Assembly (NCBI GenBank): GCA_947452325.1
Contig: CANGCZ010000089.1
Coordinates: 1 to 6,821, forward strand
DNA length: 6,821 bases
Direction of reading: 5' to 3'
Source of the DNA: Comamonadaceae bacterium
GTDB taxonomy: Bacteria > Pseudomonadota > Gammaproteobacteria > Burkholderiales > Burkholderiaceae_C
Numbering within the stretch: position 1 is the first letter of the stretch; every line of letters starts with the position of its first letter. The position numbers and the translations under genes are program-made. Under the pieces are notes generated by a model. It did not search any database. It worked only from the letters and a program-made list of their open reading frames with translations, and was not told the origin of the DNA. Below, one piece after another: positions 1-6,305 of the stretch.

Positions 1-20
1 ATGCCGCATTTCAAACTCAT
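1..20 (-). CDS. ychF: 5' end of a gene resembling ychF (Obg-like redox-regulated ATPase), truncated by the window edge
   Basis: The reverse strand reads ATG AGT TTG AAA TGC GGC AT from position 20 down to 1, giving M-S-L-K-C-G followed by Ile or Met. A good ribosome binding site (AAGGAA, plus-strand 27-32) lies upstream at normal spacing. Seen: start codon, ribosome binding site and six complete codons. From memory of the family, proteobacterial YchF proteins begin MSL(K/Q)CGIVGLPNVGKST, which leads into the P-loop of this TRAFAC GTPase-like ATPase that binds ribosomes. The gene would be divergent from the monooxygenase gene. Only six residues are visible, so the identification is an inference from a short but characteristic start; the bases to the left of the window would settle it. 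Confidence 0.6.
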
Positions 21-108
21 GGCTGTTTCCTTGGAAAGCTAAAGCGCAAGCTAGGGTTGTGCGCAAAGCCTGAAATTCTACGGCCAGCCAACTCCTACAA
101 TCGTTTGT
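21..108. promoter_or_regulatory. Divergent intergenic region with weak candidate promoter elements in both directions
   Basis: These 88 bases separate two divergently oriented starts and should hold both promoters. On the plus strand TACAAT at 96-101 is a 5-of-6 match to the -10 consensus, but it lies only seven bases before the ATG at 109. On the minus strand TAGAAT (plus-strand 75-80) is also 5 of 6. Neither has a convincing -35 hexamer at 16-18 bases. An inverted repeat, GCGCA (44-48) and TGCGC (60-64), sits between them. The positions are seen in the sequence; promoter function is inferred and weakly supported. Confidence 0.35.
27..32 (-). promoter_or_regulatory. Ribosome binding site of the minus-strand gene at the left edge
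   Basis: The reverse strand reads AAGGAA, then six bases (plus-strand 21-26), then the ATG whose first base is position 20. This is a good Shine-Dalgarno match at normal spacing, and it is the main reason to accept a minus-strand start here despite the few codons visible. Confidence 0.6.
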
Positions 109-1227
109 ATGTCTTCTTCCTTTGATATTTGCATACGCGGCAGCGGCATCGTCGGCAGCACATTGGCATTGCTGTTGGCGCGCCAGCGTCTGCGGATTGC
201 CTTGGTCGGCCAGCCTGCGGCGGCCAATGATGTGCGGGCTTTTGCATTGAATGCAGCTTCTCGTGAACTGTTGTCTGTCTTGCGCTGTTGGCCGGATGCC
301 GAACACGCCACCGCCGTGCAGTCCATGCAAGTCTGTGGCGATGCAGGCGGACAGGTGCAGTTTCAAGCCCCCTCTTTTCAAGGCCTGACCCACATCGTCG
401 ATGTGCCCGCATTGGAACAACTGCTGGCTGACGCCATCACTTTTCAACCCACTATTGAGCGCTTGAATGCCCCCGTCAAAGCCAAATTGACCGTGGTGTG
501 TGAAGGCCGCCACAGCAGCACGCGCCAGGAACTGGGCGTGGCCTACGACACCCTGCCGTATGCGCAACATGCACTGGCCACGCGCGTACGCTGCGCCAAA
601 CCGCATCGCCAACAGGCTTTGCAATGGTTCAATCAAACCGCACAAGAACTTGACATCCTGGCGCTGCTGCCTTTGGGTGGCAGCTCTGGCGACGAAGCCG
701 CGGTGGTCTGGTCCATGCCATCTGCGCGCGCGCTGGAACTGCAACACGCCCCTGCCGATCAACTGTCGAATGCACTCACGCAAGCCAGCCACCAAATGCT
801 AGGCGACTTGCACACCACCCATGCCTCACAGGTCTGGCCGCTGCAATTGGCCAAGGCCTCACATTGGAGCGGTCGCTTTCATGGCGGCGGCGCCTGGGTG
901 CTGGCGGGCGACGCTGCGCACAGCATTCACCCGCTGGCCGGGTTGGGTCTGAACCTTGGTCTGGCCGATGTCAGCCAACTGTCTGCCGTATTGAAAGAAC
1001 GTGAAACCACGGCTTACTGGCGCGGCGTCGACGACCGGTTTTTGCTGCGCCGCTACGAGCGTGCCCGCAAAGCCGGTTTGCAAGCCACATGGCTGGCTTG
1101 CGACGGCCTGCAACGTTTGTTTAACCATCCCAACACTGCATTACAAACCCTGCGCAACTGGGGTTTGAACAGCTTTAACCAATTCACACCGCTCAAACAA
1201 TGGACGGTTCAGCAAGCCATGCACTGA
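109..1227 (+). CDS. UbiH/UbiF/COQ6-family FAD-dependent monooxygenase, probable ubiquinone biosynthesis hydroxylase
   Basis: The 372-residue product is a class A flavoprotein monooxygenase. It begins with a Rossmann strand and dinucleotide motif GSGIVG (residues 11-16), and near the C terminus carries the signature GDAAHSIHPLAGLGLNLG (267-284), in which the Asp contacts FAD and the following segment is diagnostic for the UbiH/UbiF/VisC/COQ6 group. These enzymes hydroxylate the ring of ubiquinone precursors using O2, NAD(P)H and FAD at the membrane face. Which ring position is modified cannot be read from the sequence, so no symbol is given. The middle motif, normally DGxxSxxR, reads EGRHSSTR (132-139). 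The protein is somewhat shorter than the roughly 390-405 residues of the E. coli enzymes, apparently from a compact segment before residue 125. The ATG at 109 gives the expected N terminus directly before the FAD fold, but no Shine-Dalgarno precedes it. It is the first gene of a three-gene plus-strand cluster. Confidence 0.88.
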   Translation: MSSSFDICIRGSGIVGSTLALLLARQRLRIALVGQPAAANDVRAFALNAASRELLSVLRCWPDAEHATAVQSMQVCGDAGGQVQFQAPSFQGLTHIVDVPALEQLLADAITFQPTIERLNAPVKAKLTVVCEGRHSSTRQELGVAYDTLPYAQHALATRVRCAKPHRQQALQWFNQTAQELDILALLPLGGSSGDEAAVVWSMPSARALELQHAPADQLSNALTQASHQMLGDLHTTHASQVWPLQLAKASHWSGRFHGGGAWVLAGDAAHSIHPLAGLGLNLGLADVSQLSAVLKERETTAYWRGVDDRFLLRRYERARKAGLQATWLACDGLQRLFNHPNTALQTLRNWGLNSFNQFTPLKQWTVQQAMH

Positions 1228-1244
1228 ATACAACCAGGAAATTT

Positions 1245-1979
1245 ATGCTTCACTTTTCAAACACTCGACTTCTTTCTTTCGCCCTCTTGTGTGCATCCCT
1301 GATGAGCGCAGGTGCGGTTTTTGCGCAAGGTGAGGAAGCCTTGATCCGCAAAAACCTCAAGGAACGCATGCCGCATATTCAACCGATTGATGAGATCAGA
1401 CGCACGCCCATGGCGGGTTTGTTTGAATTGCGGGTTGACGGCACAGAAATTTATTACACCGACGCCAGCGGCAGTTATTTGTTGCAAGGTCAGTTGATAG
1501 ACACCAAAACACAGCGTAACCTGACCGACGAGCGGGTACAGAAAATCACCGCCATCGATTTCAAAACCCTGCCCCTGAAAGACGCCATCACGATTGTGCG
1601 CGGCAACGGCGAGCGCAAGTTGGCGGTGTTTGAAGACCCGAATTGTGGTTACTGCAAACGCTTTGAACGTGAACTGGCCAAGGCCGACAACATCACGGTC
1701 TATTTGTTTTTGTACCCTATCTTGGGCAAAGATTCCGTGGAGAAATCCAAATCCATCTGGTGTGCCAAAGAGCCCGGCAAAAGCTGGCAGGACTGGATGG
1801 TGCGTGACCAATCACCCGCCTCTGCCGCTTGTGACACAGCGGCTTTGAAACGCAACACCGAGTTCGGTCAGAAGATGAAAATCACCGGCACCCCTACATT
1901 GATCTTCACCGACGGCACACGCGTACCCGGCGCCATTGAACTCGCGCAAATCGAAAAAATGCTGGGCAAGCAACCATGA
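1245..1979 (+). CDS. dsbC: DsbC, periplasmic thiol:disulfide interchange protein (disulfide isomerase)
   Basis: The 244-residue precursor has a typical signal peptide: a hydrophobic core after Arg8 and a likely cut after Ala27 (AVFA then QGEE). The mature protein has an N-terminal dimerisation region of about 60 residues, a linker, and a thioredoxin-fold domain. The active site is CGYC (Cys134, Cys137) in DPNCGYCKRFE, identical to the DsbC-type motif, and the cis-proline loop is GTPT with Pro217. Cys173 and Cys196 match the second, structural disulfide of E. coli DsbC. In this family the dimer reshuffles wrong disulfides in secreted proteins and is kept reduced by DsbD, which is not in the window. 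The ATG at 1245 was chosen because AGGAA (1236-1240) precedes it and it begins the signal peptide; an in-frame ATG at 1200 would lie inside the upstream gene. It starts 17 bp after the monooxygenase stop. Confidence 0.93.
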   Translation: MLHFSNTRLLSFALLCASLMSAGAVFAQGEEALIRKNLKERMPHIQPIDEIRRTPMAGLFELRVDGTEIYYTDASGSYLLQGQLIDTKTQRNLTDERVQKITAIDFKTLPLKDAITIVRGNGERKLAVFEDPNCGYCKRFERELAKADNITVYLFLYPILGKDSVEKSKSIWCAKEPGKSWQDWMVRDQSPASAACDTAALKRNTEFGQKMKITGTPTLIFTDGTRVPGAIELAQIEKMLGKQP

Positions 1980-3751
1980 AACCGCTTGCCGCCGGTGTGC
2001 ATTACCAGGTAGATGTACTGAACCTGCATGCCCACCTGTGGCAGGTCACTCTCACCATTGCCCAACCGCTGGCTTTGCAACTACTGCAATTGCCCGTGTG
2101 GATACCTGGCAGTTACATGGTGCGCGAATTCTCCAAACAACTGAGCCTGCTCACAGCGGGTCAACAAGGCAAAGCATGTCTTGTGACGCAAACCGCCAAG
2201 GCCACCTGGCAAGTGCAGACCGATGCATCAACACCTTTGGTGGTTCGCTACCAAGTGCATGCGTATGACGCCTCGGTGCGCACCGCGTGGCTGGATGCTT
2301 TGCGTGGCTTTTTCAATCCGACCAGTCTGTGTTTGATCGCCGTCGGCCACGAACAGCACGCACACACCTTACAAATCTCTCAGCCGGACCACTGCACGCA
2401 CTGGCGCCTGGCCACTGCGTTGAAGCCATTGAAAACCAGCGCCAACGGCTTTGGCCTTTACCAAGCGGCCGACTATGACGAACTGGCTGATTCGCCGGTG
2501 GAGATGGCCGATTTCTGGTCAGGCCATTTTGTAGCCAAAGGCGTGCCGCATACGGTGGTGGTCACGGGCGCTGCGCCCTCATTCGATGGACAGCGTTTAC
2601 TCAAAGACATGCAGCGCATTTGTGAAACCGAAATCCATTTCTGGCACGGCAAATCCAAAGCCGTGCACGACCGTTATGTGTTTCTCATCAATGCCGTGGC
2701 TGACGGCTATGGCGGACTCGAACACCGCCACAGCACGGCCTTGATGTGCAAGCGCGAAGATCTGCCGCGTATGGATCAGCTTGCCAACAGTGACGGCTAC
2801 GTCAGTCTGCTGGGTCTGATCAGCCATGAATATTTCCACACTTGGAATGTCAAGCGCTTGCGCCCTGTATCCCTGTCAAATTACGACTACACGCAGGAAA
2901 ACTACACCGATTTGCTGTGGTTTTTCGAGGGCTTGACCAGTTATTACGATGATGTGCTGTTGTGCCGCGCCGAACTGATTTCACCTGCGGTGTATTTGAA
3001 GCTGCTGGGCAAAACCATCAACAGCGTGTTGCAAACACCAGGCCGACAAACGCACAGCGTGGCCCAAGCAAGTTTTGAAGCTTGGACCAAGCTTTATCGT
3101 CCTGACGCGAACAGCCCGAATTTGTCCATCAGCTATTACGCCAAAGGCTCGCTGGTCGGGCTGTGTCTGGATTTGTCCTTGCGACAAAACGGTCACAGTC
3201 TGGACGAAGTGATGCGGGGTTTGTGGAAGCGCTGCAAAGCCGGACCAATGCAGGAAAGCGATGTCTTGCAAGTGTTGAAAGACATCACCGGGCGCAGTTG
3301 GCACCGCGAGCTCAAAGCCTGGGTGCATGGCACGGCTGACCTGCCCTTGCGCGAATTGTTGACGGCTCAAGGCGTGGACATCGCCGAGGACAAAGCACCT
3401 CTGGCGCAGCAACTCGGATTGCGCGTCCAGGAAAACCATGCGGTGCAGGTGCAAACCGTGCTCAACAACAGTGTCGGCGAGGCCGCCGGCTTTGCGCCTG
3501 GCGACGAGTGGCTGGGCGTGACTGTGGGTGTGATCGGCAGCGCCACTGCAAGCGCCTGGCGCATCAAGCGCATTGAGCAATTGCCTGGCTTGCTAGGCAA
3601 ACACAAAACCTTCACTGCATGGGTGGCGCGTGATGGTCAACTGCTGGATTTACCGGTGCGACTGCCGGCGAAAACACAGCCTGTCTGGCGACTGGGTATC
3701 AAAGAAGCGGGCAAAGTCGGTCAATGGCTGGCTGGCAGTTCTGCCATTTGA
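1976..3751 (+). CDS. M61-family metallopeptidase (glycyl aminopeptidase type) with C-terminal PDZ domain
   Basis: The 591-residue protein matches the M61 layout and usual length of about 600. An N-terminal beta domain contains WIPGSY (42-47); the gluzincin catalytic domain contains YGGLEHRHS (245-253), the zinc motif HEYFH (284-288) and a downstream FFEG whose Glu318 is the likely third zinc ligand; SYYAKG (386-391) lies in the helical part. A PDZ-like domain occupies about 478-570, with NSVGEAAGFAPGDE (498-511) as its typical loop. Family members characterised elsewhere release N-terminal glycine or act as endopeptidases; the natural substrate is unknown here. No signal peptide or membrane segment is visible, so it is probably cytosolic. 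Its ATG overlaps the dsbC stop (ATGA) and no strong ribosome binding site is seen, so translation is probably coupled to dsbC. Its stop faces the paaK stop across 6 bp. Confidence 0.92.
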   Translation: MKPLAAGVHYQVDVLNLHAHLWQVTLTIAQPLALQLLQLPVWIPGSYMVREFSKQLSLLTAGQQGKACLVTQTAKATWQVQTDASTPLVVRYQVHAYDASVRTAWLDALRGFFNPTSLCLIAVGHEQHAHTLQISQPDHCTHWRLATALKPLKTSANGFGLYQAADYDELADSPVEMADFWSGHFVAKGVPHTVVVTGAAPSFDGQRLLKDMQRICETEIHFWHGKSKAVHDRYVFLINAVADGYGGLEHRHSTALMCKREDLPRMDQLANSDGYVSLLGLISHEYFHTWNVKRLRPVSLSNYDYTQENYTDLLWFFEGLTSYYDDVLLCRAELISPAVYLKLLGKTINSVLQTPGRQTHSVAQASFEAWTKLYRPDANSPNLSISYYAKGSLVGLCLDLSLRQNGHSLDEVMRGLWKRCKAGPMQESDVLQVLKDITGRSWHRELKAWVHGTADLPLRELLTAQGVDIAEDKAPLAQQLGLRVQENHAVQVQTVLNNSVGEAAGFAPGDEWLGVTVGVIGSATASAWRIKRIEQLPGLLGKHKTFTAWVARDGQLLDLPVRLPAKTQPVWRLGIKEAGKVGQWLAGSSAI

Positions 3752-3756
3752 ACTGC
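3735..3756. repeat. Perfect 7-bp inverted repeat at the convergent M61/paaK junction
   Basis: GCAGTTC (3735-3741) and GAACTGC (3750-3756) are exact reverse complements separated by eight bases. The structure covers the last codons and stop of the M61 gene and ends two bases before the paaK stop codon. A shorter alternative pairing, TGGCAG with CTGCCA (3734-3745), overlaps it but leaves a two-base loop. No T-tract follows on either strand, so it is not a standard intrinsic terminator. It is the only plausible transcript-end structure I see between the two converging operons; that role is an inference. Confidence 0.4.
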
Positions 3757-3757
3757 A

Positions 3758-5056
3758 TCAGGCTTTGCGTGAATCGATCACACGCTTAGCCTTGCCCTGG
3801 CTGCGTTCAATCGATGCTTCAGCGCATAAATCCACGCGCAAGCTTGTGCCTATGTAGGCCTTGGCATCGTGCTCGAGTGCCAGCGCGGCAGCAATGGCTT
3901 CAGGCGATTGCGGACTCAGGCCGACACGGGTCTCTACCCTCACCTTCAAGTGGTCCAGTGGGCCTTCCCGAGTGAGCACACACTGGTAGTGCGCGCTCAA
4001 AGCGGGCTGACGCAATATCAATTCTTCGATTTGTGTCGGAAACACATTGACACCGCGCACAATCATCATGTCATCGCTGCGCCCGGTGATTTTTTCCATA
4101 CGCCGCATGGAGCGCGCCGTGCCCGGCAACAAACGTGTGAGGTCGCGCGTGCGGTAGCGGATGATGGGCATGGCTTCTTTGGTCAGGCTGGTAAATACCA
4201 GCTCGCCTAACTCACCGTCGGCCACCGGTTCACCGGTGTCGGGGGCGATGATTTCAGGAAAAAAATGGTCTTCCCAGATGGTCGGACCGTCTTTGGTTTC
4301 CACGCACTCGCTGGCCACGCCAGGACCGATGACCTCGGACAAACCATAAATATCAACAGCATCTATGCCCATGCGTTGTTCGATGTTCAATCGCATGTCA
4401 TTGGTCCACGGCTCGGCACCGAAGATACCCAGACGCAAGCTGCATTCACGCGCCGACAAACCCTGACGTTCAAACTCATCAGCTAAAGCCAGCATATAGC
4501 TGGGCGTGACCATGATGATGTCGGGCTGGAAATCATTGATCAATTGCACTTGGCGTTCGGTTTGACCGCCACCGAAAGGCACCACGGTCAGGCCCAATTT
4601 TTCCGCACCGTAATGCGCGCCTAAACCACCGGTGAACAAACCATAGCCGTAACTCACATGCACCGTGTCACCGGGGCGCGCACCGGCGGCCCGAATGCTG
4701 CGCGCCACGCAATGCGACCAAGTGTCAATGTCGTTCAAGGTGTAGCCGACCACAGTTGGCTTGCCGGTGGTGCCGCTGGACGCGTGTATGCGCGCGAGTC
4801 GCTCACGTGCAACAGCAAACATGCCAAACGGATAGCTGTCGCGCAAATCGGCCTTGGTAGTGAGCGGAAATTTCGCCAGATCGGACAGGCTTTGGCAATC
4901 ATCAGGGTGCACACCTGCTGCATCCCACTTGGCGCGGTACACCGGCGAATTCGAATAAGCATGCGTCAGTGTGGACTTCAGCCTTTGCAATTGCAAGGCA
5001 CGCAGTTCATCCACACTGGCTTTTTCAATCGGCTCTAATGCAAATGCTGTGTTCAC
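3758..5056 (-). CDS. paaK: Phenylacetate-CoA ligase PaaK, GTG start
   Basis: The 432-residue product is an adenylate-forming enzyme that converts phenylacetate, ATP and CoA to phenylacetyl-CoA, the entry step of aerobic phenylacetate degradation. Counted from the GTG start, motifs in order are the phosphate loop SSGTTGKP (93-100), the acyl-pocket segment YGLSE (237-241), YRTRD (301-305) with the ribose-binding Asp, the hinge segment GRSDDMMIVRGVN (325-337), and C-terminal GKAKR (421-425), which carries the conserved lysine of the C-terminal subdomain. Length fits the family (about 430-440). The GTG at 5056 is preferred because the protein then starts directly with the family's N terminus (NTAFALEPIEKAS) and because GTGA overlaps the paaI stop. 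The in-frame ATG at 5131 would add 25 unrelated residues encoded inside paaI. This is the last gene of the paaG-paaI-paaK operon. Confidence 0.95.
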   Translation of the reverse strand: MNTAFALEPIEKASVDELRALQLQRLKSTLTHAYSNSPVYRAKWDAAGVHPDDCQSLSDLAKFPLTTKADLRDSYPFGMFAVARERLARIHASSGTTGKPTVVGYTLNDIDTWSHCVARSIRAAGARPGDTVHVSYGYGLFTGGLGAHYGAEKLGLTVVPFGGGQTERQVQLINDFQPDIIMVTPSYMLALADEFERQGLSARECSLRLGIFGAEPWTNDMRLNIEQRMGIDAVDIYGLSEVIGPGVASECVETKDGPTIWEDHFFPEIIAPDTGEPVADGELGELVFTSLTKEAMPIIRYRTRDLTRLLPGTARSMRRMEKITGRSDDMMIVRGVNVFPTQIEELILRQPALSAHYQCVLTREGPLDHLKVRVETRVGLSPQSPEAIAAALALEHDAKAYIGTSLRVDLCAEASIERSQGKAKRVIDSRKA

Positions 5057-5493
5057 GGGTTCACCACCGTTCCTGCAATTTGCGCACTTTTGCCTCTGAA
5101 CAAGGCAATCACTTCGTCTCTCTGGTTGCAAACCGTCATGTCATACACACCGTGGCGGCCACTGAGCACCTGTTCCACCCCGCTGCAGGTCAGCACATCA
5201 CCCAGTTGTGCCGGCTTTAAAAATTCAATACTGGCTGCGGCGGCTACGGCATTGTTGTTGTGGCTGTTACAGGCAAACGCGAAGGTGGAATCAGCCAAGG
5301 TAAAAATAAAACCGCCGTGGCAAATGCCGTGGCCGTTCAAATGAAACTCCCGCACCTGCATGCGCATGCGTGCCTGGCCAGGCGCGCACAGCAGCAATTC
5401 CATGCCCATGGTGTCTTTGGATGCCACATCGACGGCGAACATGGTTTCGCCGACCTTGGCTGCCAAAGCCTCGGCTGAGTGCTGAGTGTCCAT
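5053..5493 (-). CDS. paaI: Hydroxyphenylacetyl-CoA thioesterase PaaI (hotdog fold)
   Basis: The 146-residue protein is a single hotdog domain of normal PaaI length. The diagnostic stretch is NGHGICHGGFIFTLADS (53-69): the HGG turn and Asp68 correspond to the substrate-loop glycines and catalytic Asp of E. coli PaaI. In the known pathway this tetrameric thioesterase hydrolyses phenylacetyl-CoA derivatives, chiefly hydroxylated ones, releasing CoA when ring-epoxide intermediates accumulate or stall. The gene begins three bases after the paaG stop (TAA, AGC, ATG), without a recognisable ribosome binding site, and its stop overlaps the paaK GTG. Both facts suggest translational coupling in a paaG-paaI-paaK transcript. 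Residues 79-87 are an unusual low-complexity run (NNNAVAAAA) just after the catalytic helix. I am sure of the family; the exact preferred substrate is taken from the family and the context. Confidence 0.94.
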   Translation of the reverse strand: MDTQHSAEALAAKVGETMFAVDVASKDTMGMELLLCAPGQARMRMQVREFHLNGHGICHGGFIFTLADSTFAFACNSHNNNAVAAAASIEFLKPAQLGDVLTCSGVEQVLSGRHGVYDMTVCNQRDEVIALFRGKSAQIAGTVVNP

Positions 5494-5496
5494 GCT

Positions 5497-6291
5497 TTAC
5501 TGACCGGTGAATTGCGCAGGTCGCTTTTGCAAAAACGCAGTCACACCTTCAATGTAGTCATGCGTTTTTCCCATGGCGGACTGGGTATCGCGCTCAGCAT
5601 CCAACTGCTGGTTCAGGCTGCGGGCACCTGCCTCTCGCAACAGTGCACGGGTGGCGACCAAGGCCTGTGTCGGCATGGCAGCGAGTTTCTGGGCCATGGC
5701 CATGGATGCAGCCAAACAGTCGTCGGCCACGTCCCAGATCAATCCCCATTCTTTGGCTTGCTCGGCTGGTAATTTGTCACCTGTCATAGCCAATGCCATC
5801 GCACGCGCCAGACCTAATCGCTCGACCAAAAACCAACTGCTGCCTGCGTCCGGTATCAAGCCGATTTTGCTGAACGCTTGAATAAAACTCGCAGCCGGCG
5901 CGGCAATGGCGATATCACAAGTCATCACCAAAGATGCACCAGCGCCTGCGGCCACGCCATTGACAGCGGCAATGGTTGGCATGCGCAGTTGCTGCAAGCG
6001 GCGGGTGGTCGGATTGAAAGCCTGCTCAATCACCGGACCGGGGTCGGCGCGAGCCACCATGTCGGGGCCTTCGGCGAAATCAAATTCAGACAAATCGGCA
6101 CCGGCGCAAAAACCGCGGCCGGCTCCGGTGATCACCAAGGCGCGGATATTGGCATCAGCTTCGGCCTGATCCAGCGCGGCCCACAAATCATGGTGCATTT
6201 TTCGCGTGAAACTGTTGAGAGCCTGCGGTCGGTTCAATGTGACTAAGGCCACGTTGCCCGACACTTCATACAAAACGGTTTTTTCACTCAT
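5497..6291 (-). CDS. paaG: 2-(1,2-epoxy-1,2-dihydrophenyl)acetyl-CoA isomerase PaaG (crotonase fold)
   Basis: The 264-residue product, close to the 262 of E. coli PaaG, is a crotonase-superfamily protein. It has the first oxyanion-hole segment GFCAGADL (60-67), the second GVAAGAGASL (112-121), and LIPDAGSSW (145-153). Asp148 is where PaaG has its catalytic aspartate and where true hydratases use glutamate, and the first hydratase glutamate position is Ala (AGAGASL), so it is an isomerase and not a hydratase. In the pathway PaaG turns ring-1,2-epoxyphenylacetyl-CoA into oxepin-CoA and also shifts a double bond later in the route. The ATG at 6291 follows AAGGAG with six bases between; an in-frame ATG at 6363 would add 24 unrelated residues covering the promoter region. 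It is the first gene of the minus-strand operon. Confidence 0.93.
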   Translation of the reverse strand: MSEKTVLYEVSGNVALVTLNRPQALNSFTRKMHHDLWAALDQAEADANIRALVITGAGRGFCAGADLSEFDFAEGPDMVARADPGPVIEQAFNPTTRRLQQLRMPTIAAVNGVAAGAGASLVMTCDIAIAAPAASFIQAFSKIGLIPDAGSSWFLVERLGLARAMALAMTGDKLPAEQAKEWGLIWDVADDCLAASMAMAQKLAAMPTQALVATRALLREAGARSLNQQLDAERDTQSAMGKTHDYIEGVTAFLQKRPAQFTGQ

Positions 6292-6297
6292 GTTTGT

Positions 6298-6303
6298 CTC
6301 CTT
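6298..6303 (-). promoter_or_regulatory. Strong ribosome binding site of paaG
   Basis: The reverse strand reads AAGGAG followed by six bases (ACAAAC) and the paaG ATG at 6291. It is the best Shine-Dalgarno match in the window. It fixes the paaG start against the upstream in-frame ATG at 6363. The downstream paaI and paaK starts lack comparable sites, so this one probably drives ribosome loading for the whole operon. Confidence 0.8.
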
Positions 6304-6305
6304 TT

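Noticed and set aside
1..42. A plus-strand frame from position 1 to a TAA at 40-42, possibly the tail of an upstream gene
   Set aside because: Only 13 codons with no recognisable content, whereas the minus strand in the same place has a ribosome binding site, an ATG and a characteristic protein start.
1200..1244. Upstream in-frame ATG that would lengthen DsbC by 15 residues
   Set aside because: It lies inside the monooxygenase gene and would put polar residues ahead of the signal peptide; the ATG at 1245 has its own ribosome binding site.
1257..1811. 184-codon open frame on the minus strand within dsbC
   Set aside because: Antisense to a clear gene with signal peptide and CGYC motif; no recognisable domain. 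Such frames are common in GC-rich coding DNA.
2981..3580. 199-codon open frame on the minus strand within the M61 peptidase gene
   Set aside because: Fully covered by the well-supported M61 gene, rich in His and Gln as expected of a shadow frame, with no domain motif.
4658..5038. 126-codon open frame on the plus strand within paaK
   Set aside because: Antisense to conserved PaaK sequence, no ribosome binding site or motif seen.
5057..5131. 25-residue N-terminal extension of PaaK from an ATG at 5131
   Set aside because: The extra residues are encoded inside paaI in another frame and do not resemble the PaaK N terminus; the GTG at 5056 fits both overlap and family length.
5692..5705. Palindromic repeat GGCCATGGCCATGG
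   Set aside because: It encodes alternating Met-Ala residues (MAMA) in PaaG and lies mid-gene, so coding explains it better than a regulatory role.
5878..6246. 122-codon open frame on the plus strand within paaG
   Set aside because: Antisense to the conserved crotonase core of PaaG; no independent evidence for coding.
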